Source: an uncultured Eubacteriales bacterium (GTDB taxonomy: Bacteria; Bacillota; Clostridia; Oscillospirales; Oscillospiraceae). From it: DNA of 46,750 bases. The notes under the pieces are model-generated. The model saw nothing but the letters and a program-made list of their open reading frames with translations. It was not told the DNA's origin and searched no databases. This document shows, in pieces, positions 1 through 7,488 of this stretch (position 1 is the first letter of the stretch; each line of letters begins with the position of its first letter). The stretch is from the NCBI GenBank assembly GCA_900552725.1, contig USAT01000004.1:1-46750 (forward strand). Direction: 5' to 3'. The position numbers and the translations under genes were made by a program.

Positions 1-91
1 GACATGATTCGTGGGTATCCATTGCGCGAGACCGGCTCCGCAGCTGCCTGCGGAGGACTCATTCCATGGTATTATACATCAAAGTTTACCG

Positions 92-117
92 TTTGGCAAC
101 AATGACTTTTTGCCAAA
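92..117. promoter_or_regulatory. Inverted repeat just upstream of the first promoter
   Basis: Arms TTTGGCAA (92-99) and TTGCCAAA (110-117) are perfect complements around a 10-nt spacer. The repeat ends three bases before the -35 box of the promoter at 121-148. That position suits a regulator site. It could also be a weak hairpin ending an upstream transcript, but no clean T tract follows. It does not resemble a classical Zur box. Bases 1-90 hold no feature I can name. Confidence 0.4.
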
Positions 118-120
118 GGC

Positions 121-148
121 TTGCATTTTCTTCAAAAAAGGATATGAT
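121..148 (+). promoter_or_regulatory. Sigma-A promoter of the CobW-type GTPase pair
   Basis: A -35 box TTGCAT (121-126) and a -10 box TATGAT (143-148) are separated by 16 nt. The start codon follows at 203, leaving a leader of about 50 nt. Confidence 0.6.
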
Positions 149-202
149 ATAGGAGAAAAAATATATGCTGCTTTCCACAGCAGAAGAAAAGAAGGGTATA
201 CT

Positions 203-1405
203 ATGACAAAAATCGACATTATCTCCGGATTCCTGGGCGCGGGCAAGACCACGCTGATCAAGAAGCTGCTGGCCGAGGCCTATCAGGGCGAAAAGCTGGT
301 GCTGATCGAGAACGAATTCGGCGAGATCTCCATTGACGGCGGCTTCCTGAAGGACAGCGGCGTGCAGGTCAGCGAGATGTCCTCCGGCTGCATCTGCTGC
401 TCTCTGGTGGGCGACTTCAACAAGGCCCTGAAGGAGGTCCATGAGAAGTTCCGGCCCGACCGCATCCTCATCGAGCCCTCCGGCGTGGGCAAGCTCAGTG
501 ACGTGATCGTGGCGGTGGAGAACACCGTGAAGGACGTGCCGGACATGAAGCTGAACAGCTTCGTCACCGTGGCCGACGCCAGCAAGGTGAAGGTCTACAT
601 GAAGAACTTCGGAGAGTTCTATAATAACCAGATCGAGTCCGCCGGCACCATCATCCTCTCCCGTACCCAGAAGCTGAGTCAGGAGAAGCTGGAGGCCGCC
701 GCGGCCATGCTGCGGGAGAAGAATCCCACCGCCGCCATCATCACCACCCCCTGGGATCAGATCGACGGCAAGACCATTCTGGCCGCCGTGGAGAAGGTGT
801 CTCTGGCCGACGAGATGCTGGAGAAGATGCGTGCCGAGCATGAGGCCGACGAGCACGAGCATCACCACCATCATGACCACGATGAGCATGAGGCGCACGA
901 CCATGATCACGAGCATTGCCATCATCACCATGACCACGATGACGATGACGACCACGATCATGACCGCTGCTGCCACCACCATGATCATGAGGAGGAGCAC
1001 GATCATGATCATGACCATGACCATGACCATGATCATGACGAGCATGACCACGACCACGAGCACCATCATCACCACGACGGCGAGGAGTGCGACGATCCCC
1101 ACTGCGGCTGTCATCACCATCATCACCACGCCGATGAGGTGTTCACCTCCTGGGGCGAGGAGACGGTGAAGCCCTTTGCCGAGAGCCAGCTCCACCAGAT
1201 CCTGACGGCGCTGGACAGCGGCGACTACGGCCAGATCGTCCGGGCCAAGGGCATCGTGCCCAACGGCGAGGGCAAGTGGCTGCACTTCGACTATGTGCCG
1301 GAGGAGCACGAGGTGCGCTTTGGCCCCGCCGACTACACCGGCCGCCTGTGCGTCATCGGCGCCAATCTCGACGAGCACAAGCTCCACGAGCTGTTCGGCC
1401 TGTAA
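203..1405 (+). CDS. CobW/YjiA-family GTPase with long His/Asp-rich metal-binding loop
   Basis: This is a 400-residue G3E GTPase of the CobW/YjiA/ZNG1 family, which load or traffic metals such as Zn or Co into client proteins in the cytosol. The Walker A motif GFLGAGKTT lies at residues 9-17. The family metal motif GCICC lies at 62-66, and IEPSGVGK supplies the second nucleotide motif. Residues about 214-312 are an extreme His/Asp/Glu stretch with interspersed Cys (ending CGCHHHHHH), far longer than in most homologues and suited to storing or buffering metal. A CobW C-terminal domain follows (about 330-400). The ATG at 203 was chosen over the upstream in-frame start at 11 because homology begins with MTKIDIISGF and the promoter lies at 121-148. 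The next gene starts 15 nt downstream. The metal cannot be read from sequence; Zn, Co and Ni are all possible. Confidence 0.9.
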   Translation: MTKIDIISGFLGAGKTTLIKKLLAEAYQGEKLVLIENEFGEISIDGGFLKDSGVQVSEMSSGCICCSLVGDFNKALKEVHEKFRPDRILIEPSGVGKLSDVIVAVENTVKDVPDMKLNSFVTVADASKVKVYMKNFGEFYNNQIESAGTIILSRTQKLSQEKLEAAAAMLREKNPTAAIITTPWDQIDGKTILAAVEKVSLADEMLEKMRAEHEADEHEHHHHHDHDEHEAHDHDHEHCHHHHDHDDDDDHDHDRCCHHHDHEEEHDHDHDHDHDHDHDEHDHDHEHHHHHDGEECDDPHCGCHHHHHHADEVFTSWGEETVKPFAESQLHQILTALDSGDYGQIVRAKGIVPNGEGKWLHFDYVPEEHEVRFGPADYTGRLCVIGANLDEHKLHELFGL

Positions 1406-1420
1406 GGAGACAACAAGCCT

Positions 1421-2350
1421 ATGGATATTCCTGTTTATCTCATTGCCGGATTTCTGGACGCCGGAAAGACGGATTTCATCAACGGCATCCTGAAGGACGG
1501 CTTCGCCGCCGAGGACCGCACGCTGCTGATCTGCTGCGAGGAGGGCGAGAACGAGTACGATCCCAAGGTGCTGCAGAACGTGTTCACCTACACCATCGAC
1601 GACCCGGCGCAGATGACCCCGGCCCTGTTCAAGAAGCTGGAAAAGCAGTACCGCCCCAAGCAGGTCATCATGGAGTATAACGGCATGTGGCAGATGGAGC
1701 CCCTGTACCGCGAGGGCTTCCCCGCCAACTGGATCTTATACCAGATCATGGTGCTGGTGGACGCCACCACCTTCGAGCCCTATGTCCGCAACATGGGCCA
1801 GCTGATGATGGAGAAGATCGCCAACGCCGACCTGCTGATCTTCAACCGCTGCAACGAGGAGCTGCGCGCCCAGCTCCGCAGCCGCAACCTGAAGATGGTG
1901 AACCGCCGGGCCGACATCTATCTGGAGAACGCCGACGGCACCAGCGAGGAGTATATGACCCCCGACATGTCCCCGTTCGACCTCTCCAGCGGCCATCTGG
2001 ACGTGCCGGATGACGAGTACGGCGTGTGGTACGTTGACCTGATGGACAATACCGACCGGTACGACGGCATCACCGTCACCTTCAAGGCCCTGATGTGCCA
2101 CTCCAAGAAGTTCAAGGGCGTCCACTGCCCCGGCCGCTTCGCCATGGTGTGCTGCGAAAACGACATGCAGTTCCTGGCCCTGGTGTGCCGCGGCGAGGGA
2201 CTGGACAAGTTCAAGAACCGGGACTGGGTGGAGCTGACCGCCACCGTCCGCAAGGAGAACTGCGACGCCTATCAGGGCGAGGGCCCGGTGCTGTACGTCT
2301 CCGACATCCACGCCACCGAAAAACCGAAGAACGAAGTGGTTTCGTTTTGA
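1421..2350 (+). CDS. CobW-like GTPase fused to a DUF1980/TIGR03943-like C-terminal domain
   Basis: This 309-residue protein is cotranscribed with the preceding GTPase (SD AAGGAG at 1404-1409). The N-terminal half is CobW-like, with a P-loop GFLDAGKTD at residues 10-18. The family CxCC motif is absent, and the usual E-x-S-G motif reads EYNGMW. FNRCNEE stands where the guanine-specificity NKxD usually lies. The C-terminal part (about 205-300: ITVTFKALMCH, FAMVCCENDMQFLALVCRG, a Trp-containing WVELTATV strand, then VLYVSDIH) resembles the C-terminal domain of TIGR03943/DUF1980 proteins, which are commonly encoded beside CobW GTPases and a permease. That assignment is from pattern memory and moderate. 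Its role is probably metal trafficking with its neighbour. A strong terminator follows immediately. Confidence 0.8.
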   Translation: MDIPVYLIAGFLDAGKTDFINGILKDGFAAEDRTLLICCEEGENEYDPKVLQNVFTYTIDDPAQMTPALFKKLEKQYRPKQVIMEYNGMWQMEPLYREGFPANWILYQIMVLVDATTFEPYVRNMGQLMMEKIANADLLIFNRCNEELRAQLRSRNLKMVNRRADIYLENADGTSEEYMTPDMSPFDLSSGHLDVPDDEYGVWYVDLMDNTDRYDGITVTFKALMCHSKKFKGVHCPGRFAMVCCENDMQFLALVCRGEGLDKFKNRDWVELTATVRKENCDAYQGEGPVLYVSDIHATEKPKNEVVSF

Positions 2351-2352
2351 TG

Positions 2353-2382
2353 AAAGACCTCCGGCTCTGCCGGAGGTCTTTT
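2353..2382 (+). terminator. Intrinsic terminator of the GTPase pair
   Basis: AAAGACCTCCGGC and GCCGGAGGTCTTT flank a TCT loop, directly after the stop codon at 2350, and TTTT closes the stem. Confidence 0.9.
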
Positions 2383-2387
2383 CAGCT

Positions 2388-2418
2388 TGTCAAAAAAGGG
2401 CATAGCCCTTTTTTGACA
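2388..2418. repeat. Palindromic hairpin after the terminator
   Basis: The arms TGTCAAAAAAGGGC and GCCCTTTTTTGACA flank a short ATA loop. The A- and T-rich arm ends make this a possible second terminator usable in both directions. No gene lies between 2351 and 2746. Confidence 0.6.
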
Positions 2419-2482
2419 AATATAGAAATCGCTCCGACCCGCATTTATTCTATTGGGGTGCAACAAAAGCAAGACGGATGCT

Positions 2483-2507
2483 AAAAATATGCCACTGGCA
2501 TATTTTT
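2483..2507. repeat. Terminator-like hairpin in the long intergenic region
   Basis: AAAAATATGCC and GGCATATTTTT enclose ACT. It is A/T-rich and bidirectional in appearance. Its role is unclear because no gene ends nearby. Confidence 0.5.
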
Positions 2508-2542
2508 TAACGCACCGACGCGGCAAAAAATGATCCAAATTG

Positions 2543-2566
2543 TTCGCCGCCATAGCGGGCGGCGAA
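2543..2566. repeat. GC-rich hairpin TTCGCCGCC/GGCGGCGAA
   Basis: Perfect 9-bp arms (2543-2551 and 2558-2566) surround a 6-nt loop ATAGCG. It lies 80 nt upstream of the promoter of the LRR protein, so it could be an operator or a structural repeat. Nothing in the sequence decides which. Confidence 0.4.
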
Positions 2567-2645
2567 AAGCGACACACTGTCCGGCATTATCCGAATCACC
2601 AAAAATTACCCCGGAATTTCGTGCAAAACGCCGCAAATGCCATCC

Positions 2646-2674
2646 TTGCCCCATATTCCCGCCGGTGGTACACT
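2646..2674 (+). promoter_or_regulatory. Putative sigma-A promoter of the LRR/dockerin surface protein
   Basis: A -35 box TTGCCC (2646-2651) and a -10 box TACACT (2669-2674) are spaced by 17 nt. The predicted leader of about 65 nt contains the SD AGGAGGAG at 2733-2740, ahead of the ATG at 2747. Confidence 0.5.
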
Positions 2675-2746
2675 GGTATTGGAAAAATATGGCGCAATGT
2701 GTGGCGCGCCGCGTTGAAACGAGAGATAACACAGGAGGAGAAGCCT

Positions 2747-5700
2747 ATGAAGAAGCGGATCGTAAGTCTGCTGATGGCCGTGCTGCTGGTGGTGACGATG
2801 CTGCCGGTGGCCGCCATGGCGGAGGAGCTGACACCGGACGAGCCTGCCGGAGAGCCGGTCGTGTCCGAAGCGGTCACGACGGAACCGGCCGGGGAGGAAA
2901 CGCCTGCCGGCGAAGACGAAACCGAAACGGAACAGGTGACCTACACGGGAGAGATATTCACCGCGTGGGGCACAAAGTGCGGCCAATATGCCGAACCGGC
3001 TGACGCCGCCACCGCCGTCTATGTGAAGTATACGGCCTCCAGCGGCGAGATCATCTGCCAGGCCGTGAAAGGCGAAGCGGCAGATGGCGGAGATCGGGTA
3101 ACGGTGGATGGTGTGGTATACACCGCCGTGGAGGGTTCCGCCTTGATGCCCATCGCCCACATCTGGATCGCGGACACTGCTGAGGACAGCAGCGTATCCA
3201 CCTATACCTGTCAGACCTGCAAAACAGTGGCCACGGTCATCGCTTCCATGGATGTGGCTGACAGCACCAAGAGCCACGAGAGGCTGCCTGACGGCTCGTG
3301 GCTGGAGTTCTCCTACACCGTCGACTCCGGGGATGAGCCGGCCACTGTGACCCGGATCGAATGGGTGAAGATGCTGGTAGATACCTTCCGGATGACCGTG
3401 GAGGGCGGCAACTATCCCGACAACTACTACACAGACATCGACAGCACCGCCGATTACTACCGCGACCTGATGGTGGCGGTGGAGTTCGGCGTCATCGACC
3501 TGGCGGCCGGTTCGGAATTCCGGCCGGAGGAGCCTGCCACGCGAGAGTTCGCGGCACACACGCTGAACTACTGCCTGGCCTTCCAGCTGGATGAAAATAC
3601 TTACACCTATAGCGACACCGACGACGTTACCTATAAGGATGACGTTCAGGTGGCGGTGAACTGCGGCTGGTTTGCGCTGGTGGACGACAGCTTCCTGCCG
3701 CGGCAGGCCGTGACCGCCGACGAGGCGGAGGCCATGCTGGCGGACGCCGAGGAGGTGTTCTTCGGCACCACCGTGACCGAGGGCTACAACAGCACCTACG
3801 AATTCAAGGCGGACGTGACCGTGATCCCGGAGGGTACCGAGGTGACGGTGGTGACGGGGATCGACGAAAACGGCGACGAGACCGGTACGGCGGTCGTCTC
3901 CATTACGGACTGCCCCAAGGTGATCGAGGTGAACAGCCTGTTTGCCGTGTACCTCAACGGCATCCCGGTGGCCTATACGGCGAAAACCGTCACCCAGGAG
4001 GGCAGCGTGACCCGCATCGAGGCAACGCCGCTGGCCACAGAGGACGCCTTTACATCCATCGACGCCCAGGGCGTCGTGGAGGCGGACATGTCCCAGATCA
4101 CGGCGCTGGGCGATACGGAGCTGAGCTACTATGTGGAGGAGCTGGATCAGGAATTCCAGACCTACGCGCTGGCCCGCGCCGCCGCCCGGAAGGTCGGTGT
4201 TATTAAGCCCGATATCGAGCTGCACGGAAAGATCTCGATGGAGATGGGCGGCGTGACCCTTTTCGTGGAAGCCACGATCACCAATCCTACCGTCAAGTAC
4301 AATATCAGCCTCCTGAAAGGTATTGCGTATGTTACGCTCGACTATGACCTGGAGGTGGAATATCGCGGCGAGATCGAGCTGAAAAAGGAGCTGCTGTTGT
4401 GCTACTGGGGCATCCCCGGCGTCGGCGGCCTGAAGATCACGCTGGAGCCCGCGCTGACAGGCGGCATCAGCGGAACCCAGAACTTCCATATCGAGCAGGG
4501 TGTTTTTGTCGACGTGAAGAACAGTATCGGCAACAAGGTCCGCCTGATCAAGGGCTTCAACAGCAAGGAGTTTGCCCTGACTGCGGACGTGACCGGCGAG
4601 ATCGGCGTTGTCGCCAAGTTCGGCATTACCGACCTTCCCGTTTTTAACCTCTATGTATACGCCGAGGTGGGCGGCAAGTGTACGGTGGAGATCACGAAGC
4701 ACACGACGGAGGGGTCCTGCACCTGTGTGGATTTCGGCGCCCATGTCTATGCGGAGGCCGGTCTTGAGGGCAGCATAGAGTTCCTGTTCTTCAAAGCGGC
4801 AGAGCTGAAGATCGACAAGGTGATCTTCGACGAGAACAACAGCCCCCACCGTGTGGCGCATCACTACGAAAACGGCGTGAAGGTACCGGAGTGTACCCAA
4901 ACCGGAAACACCGGCTGGCAGACCCCCGACGATTCGCCCAACAGCTCCAACGGCTGGTCGGGCGGCAGCAATAACCAGGGACAGAACAGCGCCGGCGAAA
5001 TCTACACGCTTTTCGACTACACGCTGGACGCTGACGGCAACGCCACCATCACCGACTACAAGGGCAACGCCTGGACGCTGATTATCCCCAAGACCCTGGA
5101 CGGCCACAAGGTGGTGACTATTGGCCGGAACGCGTTTGCCAATAGCCAGTCCAAGGCGTATCTGAAAACGATCGTTATTCCTGAAGGTGTTACTTTAATT
5201 GACGAGTGTGCCTTTATGGGTTGTCTGGTGCTGCAGAAGGTCACCCTGCCCAGTACGCTGCGATACATCCGGAACCGGGCGTTCTCCGGCTGTGTGGCAT
5301 TGACCTCCGTGGAGTTGCCGGATGGCCTGCTGGAGCTGGATGCACTTGCATTCAGCGACTGTACCTCGCTGCGCAGGGTTTACATTCCGGCGACGATCAC
5401 CGCTGTTAATAAGTATGTCAACGGATACCGCACCTATTGGGGGCCTTTCGAAGGGTGTACTGCGCTGAATACCGTGACCTATAAAAAGGGTATTACGACC
5501 ATTCCGGGCTACCTGTTCTACAAGTGTACCGGGCTGCGAACAGCGGACATTCCCAATACAGTGACCGCCATCGGAGAAAATGCATTCCGTGCGTGCACCA
5601 ATCTTCGCAAGATCGAGCTGCCCACCTCGCTGCGCAGCATCGGTGAATTGGCATTCGGAGAATGCACTGCCTTGACGGAGCTGCTGCTGTCCGAGGGCCT

Positions 5701-7225
5701 TACGACCATCAACGCAGCCGCGTTTGTCGACTGCAAGGCACTGGAGACGGTGTCCCTGCCCAGTACGCTGCGATACATCCGGAACCGGGCGTTCTCCGGC
5801 TGTGTGGCGCTGACCTCTGTGGAGCTGCCGGATGGCCTGCTGGAGCTGGATGCGCTTGCGTTCGGCAACTGCACGTCGTTGAGCAGGGTTTACATTCCGG
5901 CGACGATCACCGCTGTTAATAATTACCACACTGGATACTATACCTATTGGGGGCCTTTTGAGGACTGCAGTGCGCTGAACACCATTGCTTACGGAGAAGG
6001 TATTACTGTCATTCCGGAGTACCTGTTTTATAAGTGCACGGGGCTGCAAACGGCGGCGATTCCCGAGACTGTGACAACCATCAGTAAGAACGCATTCCGA
6101 GCGTGCGCCAATCTCAGTGAGGTCGAGCTGCCTACTTCGCTGCGCAGCATCGGTGAATTGGCATTCGGAGAATGCACTGCCTTGACGGAAATGCTGCTGC
6201 CCGAGGGCCTTACGACCATCAACGCGGCCGCGTTCATCGACTGCAAGGCACTGGAGACGGTGTCCCTGCCCAGTACGCTGCGATATATCCGGAACCGGGC
6301 ATTCTCCGGCTGTGTGGCGCTGACCTCTGTGGAGCTGCCGGATGGCTTGCTGGAGCTGGATGCGCTTGCGTTCGGCAACTGCACGTCACTGAGTGAGATC
6401 AACATTCCGGCGACGCTCACCGCTGTCAACAAGTATTCCGGTGGTTCCAACATGTATTTGGGGCCTTTTGAGGGCTGCAGTGTGTTGAAAAATGTAACGA
6501 TTGTCAGTGGCTTGAAAACGATTCCCGGGTACCTGTTCTACAAATGCACAGGCTTGGAAAGCCTGGTGATTCCCAGCGGTGTTACCACAATCGGAGGCAG
6601 TGCCTTCGGCAGCTGCACAAATCTGAAATCCGTTACTATCCCGGCATCTGTTGTGACGATCGATGACAACGCCTTCAGCACCTCCGGCCTGACCATCTAC
6701 GGCGCAGCGGATTCGAAGGCGCAAAGCTATGCCAAAAGCAAAGAGTACAAGTTCGTGCCGCTGCAGGTGATCGGGACCGTATCCGGTGACGGCGGAGACG
6801 CGCCGGTGAGCATCACCATTACCGGCGCTGACGGTGAGATGACCGAAATCAAAAGCGCTGACGGCAACTACCAGCTTGAGAAACTGGATCCTGGTACCTA
6901 CACCATAGCGCTTACCAAGGAGGGCTGTGTGCCGTATCGGAGCACCTTTACCGTCGATGAGAGCGGTAAAGCGAACACGGTGGACGTTGTACTGGTGGCC
7001 CGCGGCAATATCAACGGCGCCGCTGTGAACGGCGAGGCTGTGGAGATCACCGACGTGGCCTGCCTGTACGAGATGCTGACCACCGGCGAGTGTCAGAGCA
7101 AAATCGCCGATCCGGAGTACCTGGAAGCCGTGGCTGATGTCAACAGCGACGGCACCGTGGATGTCTACGACCTGCAGCGGCTGTACGAGACGGTCAGCAG
7201 ACTTAGAGACGCGGCGGAGGATTGA
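2747..7225 (+). CDS. BspA-like leucine-rich-repeat surface protein with SLH-like and dockerin domains
   Basis: This 1492-residue secreted protein starts with a Sec signal peptide (MKKRIVSLLMAVLLVVTMLP, cleavage near AMAEE), followed by a Glu/Thr-rich linker. Residues about 205-340 resemble S-layer-homology repeats (DIDSTADYYRDLMVAVEFGV; FRPEEPATREFAAHTLNY). A beta-rich middle part has no family I recognise. Residues about 790-1330 are BspA/TpLRR-type leucine-rich repeats (IPEGVTLIDECAFMGC; LPSTLRYIRNRAFSGC), with one 170-residue block present three times. A small carboxypeptidase-regulatory-like beta domain follows (about 1340-1425). The C-terminus is a dockerin-like pair of calcium loops: the second loop (VNSDGTVDVYDLQRLYETV) is canonical and the first is weak. 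The likely role is adhesion or an extracellular scaffold. The ATG is fixed by the SD at 2733-2740 and by the signal peptide; the in-frame codons upstream have no homology. Confidence 0.85.
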   Translation: MKKRIVSLLMAVLLVVTMLPVAAMAEELTPDEPAGEPVVSEAVTTEPAGEETPAGEDETETEQVTYTGEIFTAWGTKCGQYAEPADAATAVYVKYTASSGEIICQAVKGEAADGGDRVTVDGVVYTAVEGSALMPIAHIWIADTAEDSSVSTYTCQTCKTVATVIASMDVADSTKSHERLPDGSWLEFSYTVDSGDEPATVTRIEWVKMLVDTFRMTVEGGNYPDNYYTDIDSTADYYRDLMVAVEFGVIDLAAGSEFRPEEPATREFAAHTLNYCLAFQLDENTYTYSDTDDVTYKDDVQVAVNCGWFALVDDSFLPRQAVTADEAEAMLADAEEVFFGTTVTEGYNSTYEFKADVTVIPEGTEVTVVTGIDENGDETGTAVVSITDCPKVIEVNSLFAVYLNGIPVAYTAKTVTQEGSVTRIEATPLATEDAFTSIDAQGVVEADMSQITALGDTELSYYVEELDQEFQTYALARAAARKVGVIKPDIELHGKISMEMGGVTLFVEATITNPTVKYNISLLKGIAYVTLDYDLEVEYRGEIELKKELLLCYWGIPGVGGLKITLEPALTGGISGTQNFHIEQGVFVDVKNSIGNKVRLIKGFNSKEFALTADVTGEIGVVAKFGITDLPVFNLYVYAEVGGKCTVEITKHTTEGSCTCVDFGAHVYAEAGLEGSIEFLFFKAAELKIDKVIFDENNSPHRVAHHYENGVKVPECTQTGNTGWQTPDDSPNSSNGWSGGSNNQGQNSAGEIYTLFDYTLDADGNATITDYKGNAWTLIIPKTLDGHKVVTIGRNAFANSQSKAYLKTIVIPEGVTLIDECAFMGCLVLQKVTLPSTLRYIRNRAFSGCVALTSVELPDGLLELDALAFSDCTSLRRVYIPATITAVNKYVNGYRTYWGPFEGCTALNTVTYKKGITTIPGYLFYKCTGLRTADIPNTVTAIGENAFRACTNLRKIELPTSLRSIGELAFGECTALTELLLSEGLTTINAAAFVDCKALETVSLPSTLRYIRNRAFSGCVALTSVELPDGLLELDALAFGNCTSLSRVYIPATITAVNNYHTGYYTYWGPFEDCSALNTIAYGEGITVIPEYLFYKCTGLQTAAIPETVTTISKNAFRACANLSEVELPTSLRSIGELAFGECTALTEMLLPEGLTTINAAAFIDCKALETVSLPSTLRYIRNRAFSGCVALTSVELPDGLLELDALAFGNCTSLSEINIPATLTAVNKYSGGSNMYLGPFEGCSVLKNVTIVSGLKTIPGYLFYKCTGLESLVIPSGVTTIGGSAFGSCTNLKSVTIPASVVTIDDNAFSTSGLTIYGAADSKAQSYAKSKEYKFVPLQVIGTVSGDGGDAPVSITITGADGEMTEIKSADGNYQLEKLDPGTYTIALTKEGCVPYRSTFTVDESGKANTVDVVLVARGNINGAAVNGEAVEITDVACLYEMLTTGECQSKIADPEYLEAVADVNSDGTVDVYDLQRLYETVSRLRDAAED
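5251..6700 (+). repeat. Three tandem 510-bp near-identical repeats within the LRR gene
   Basis: The string CAGTACGCTGCGATA recurs at 5251, 5761 and 6271, exactly 510 bp (170 codons) apart. Long blocks around it are almost identical, including the GNCTSL and RNRAFSGC segments. Synonymous as well as coding positions match, so the copies arose by recent duplication or are kept alike by gene conversion. The third copy degrades after about 6480. Confidence 0.85.
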
Positions 7226-7350
7226 GCCGTCGTCCGCGCTATGCGAAATGACAATGCGCGAGACAGCACGGCTGGCGTATGACACGGCAGCATGATCCGT
7301 AAAGGGGCTGCTTACGAAGGCCGCCGGGTCCGGACAAATGATCTCTGCGA

Positions 7351-7388
7351 AAAGAGCGCCTGATCTCTGATGAGATCAGGCGCTCTTT
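7351..7388 (+). terminator. Intrinsic terminator after the LRR gene
   Basis: AAAGAGCGCCTGATCTC and GAGATCAGGCGCTCTTT form a 17-bp perfect stem around a TGAT loop, followed by GTTGTGCTTT. The rest of 7226-7488 holds only the next promoter and its operator. Confidence 0.85.
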
Positions 7389-7429
7389 GTTGTGCTTTGA
7401 CGGCATCCGCGCCGGGTTACGCGGCGATC

Positions 7430-7471
7430 CAACCAACGGTTGGTTGCTTTTCGGCGGCGGTCTGGTACAAT
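7430..7471 (+). promoter_or_regulatory. Promoter with overlapping palindromic operator of the XRE-ABC operon
   Basis: A perfect palindrome CAACCAAC-G-GTTGGTTG lies at 7430-7446. It overlaps the -35 box TTGCTT (7444-7449). A -10 box TACAAT (7466-7471) follows after a 16-nt spacer. The geometry suits repression by a dimeric helix-turn-helix protein, most simply the XRE regulator encoded 18 nt downstream. Confidence 0.65.
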
Positions 7472-7488
7472 AAAGACGAGGTGAGACC

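Noticed and set aside
1..90. Possible tail of an upstream riboswitch
   Set aside because: It contains short GC-rich complementarity (GCTCCGCAGCTGCCTGCGGAG) but no B12 box or other diagnostic block, and the 5' part is outside the window.
840..1130. CAT/GAC-rich repeat suspected to be a sequencing or assembly artefact or a CRISPR-like array
   Set aside because: The reading frame stays open throughout, homologues have His-rich loops here, and there is no fixed repeat-spacer unit.
86..1387. A 433-codon minus-strand frame opposite the His-rich GTPase
   Set aside because: Its Met/Val-rich stretch is simply the complement of the His/Asp codons, and it has no homology.
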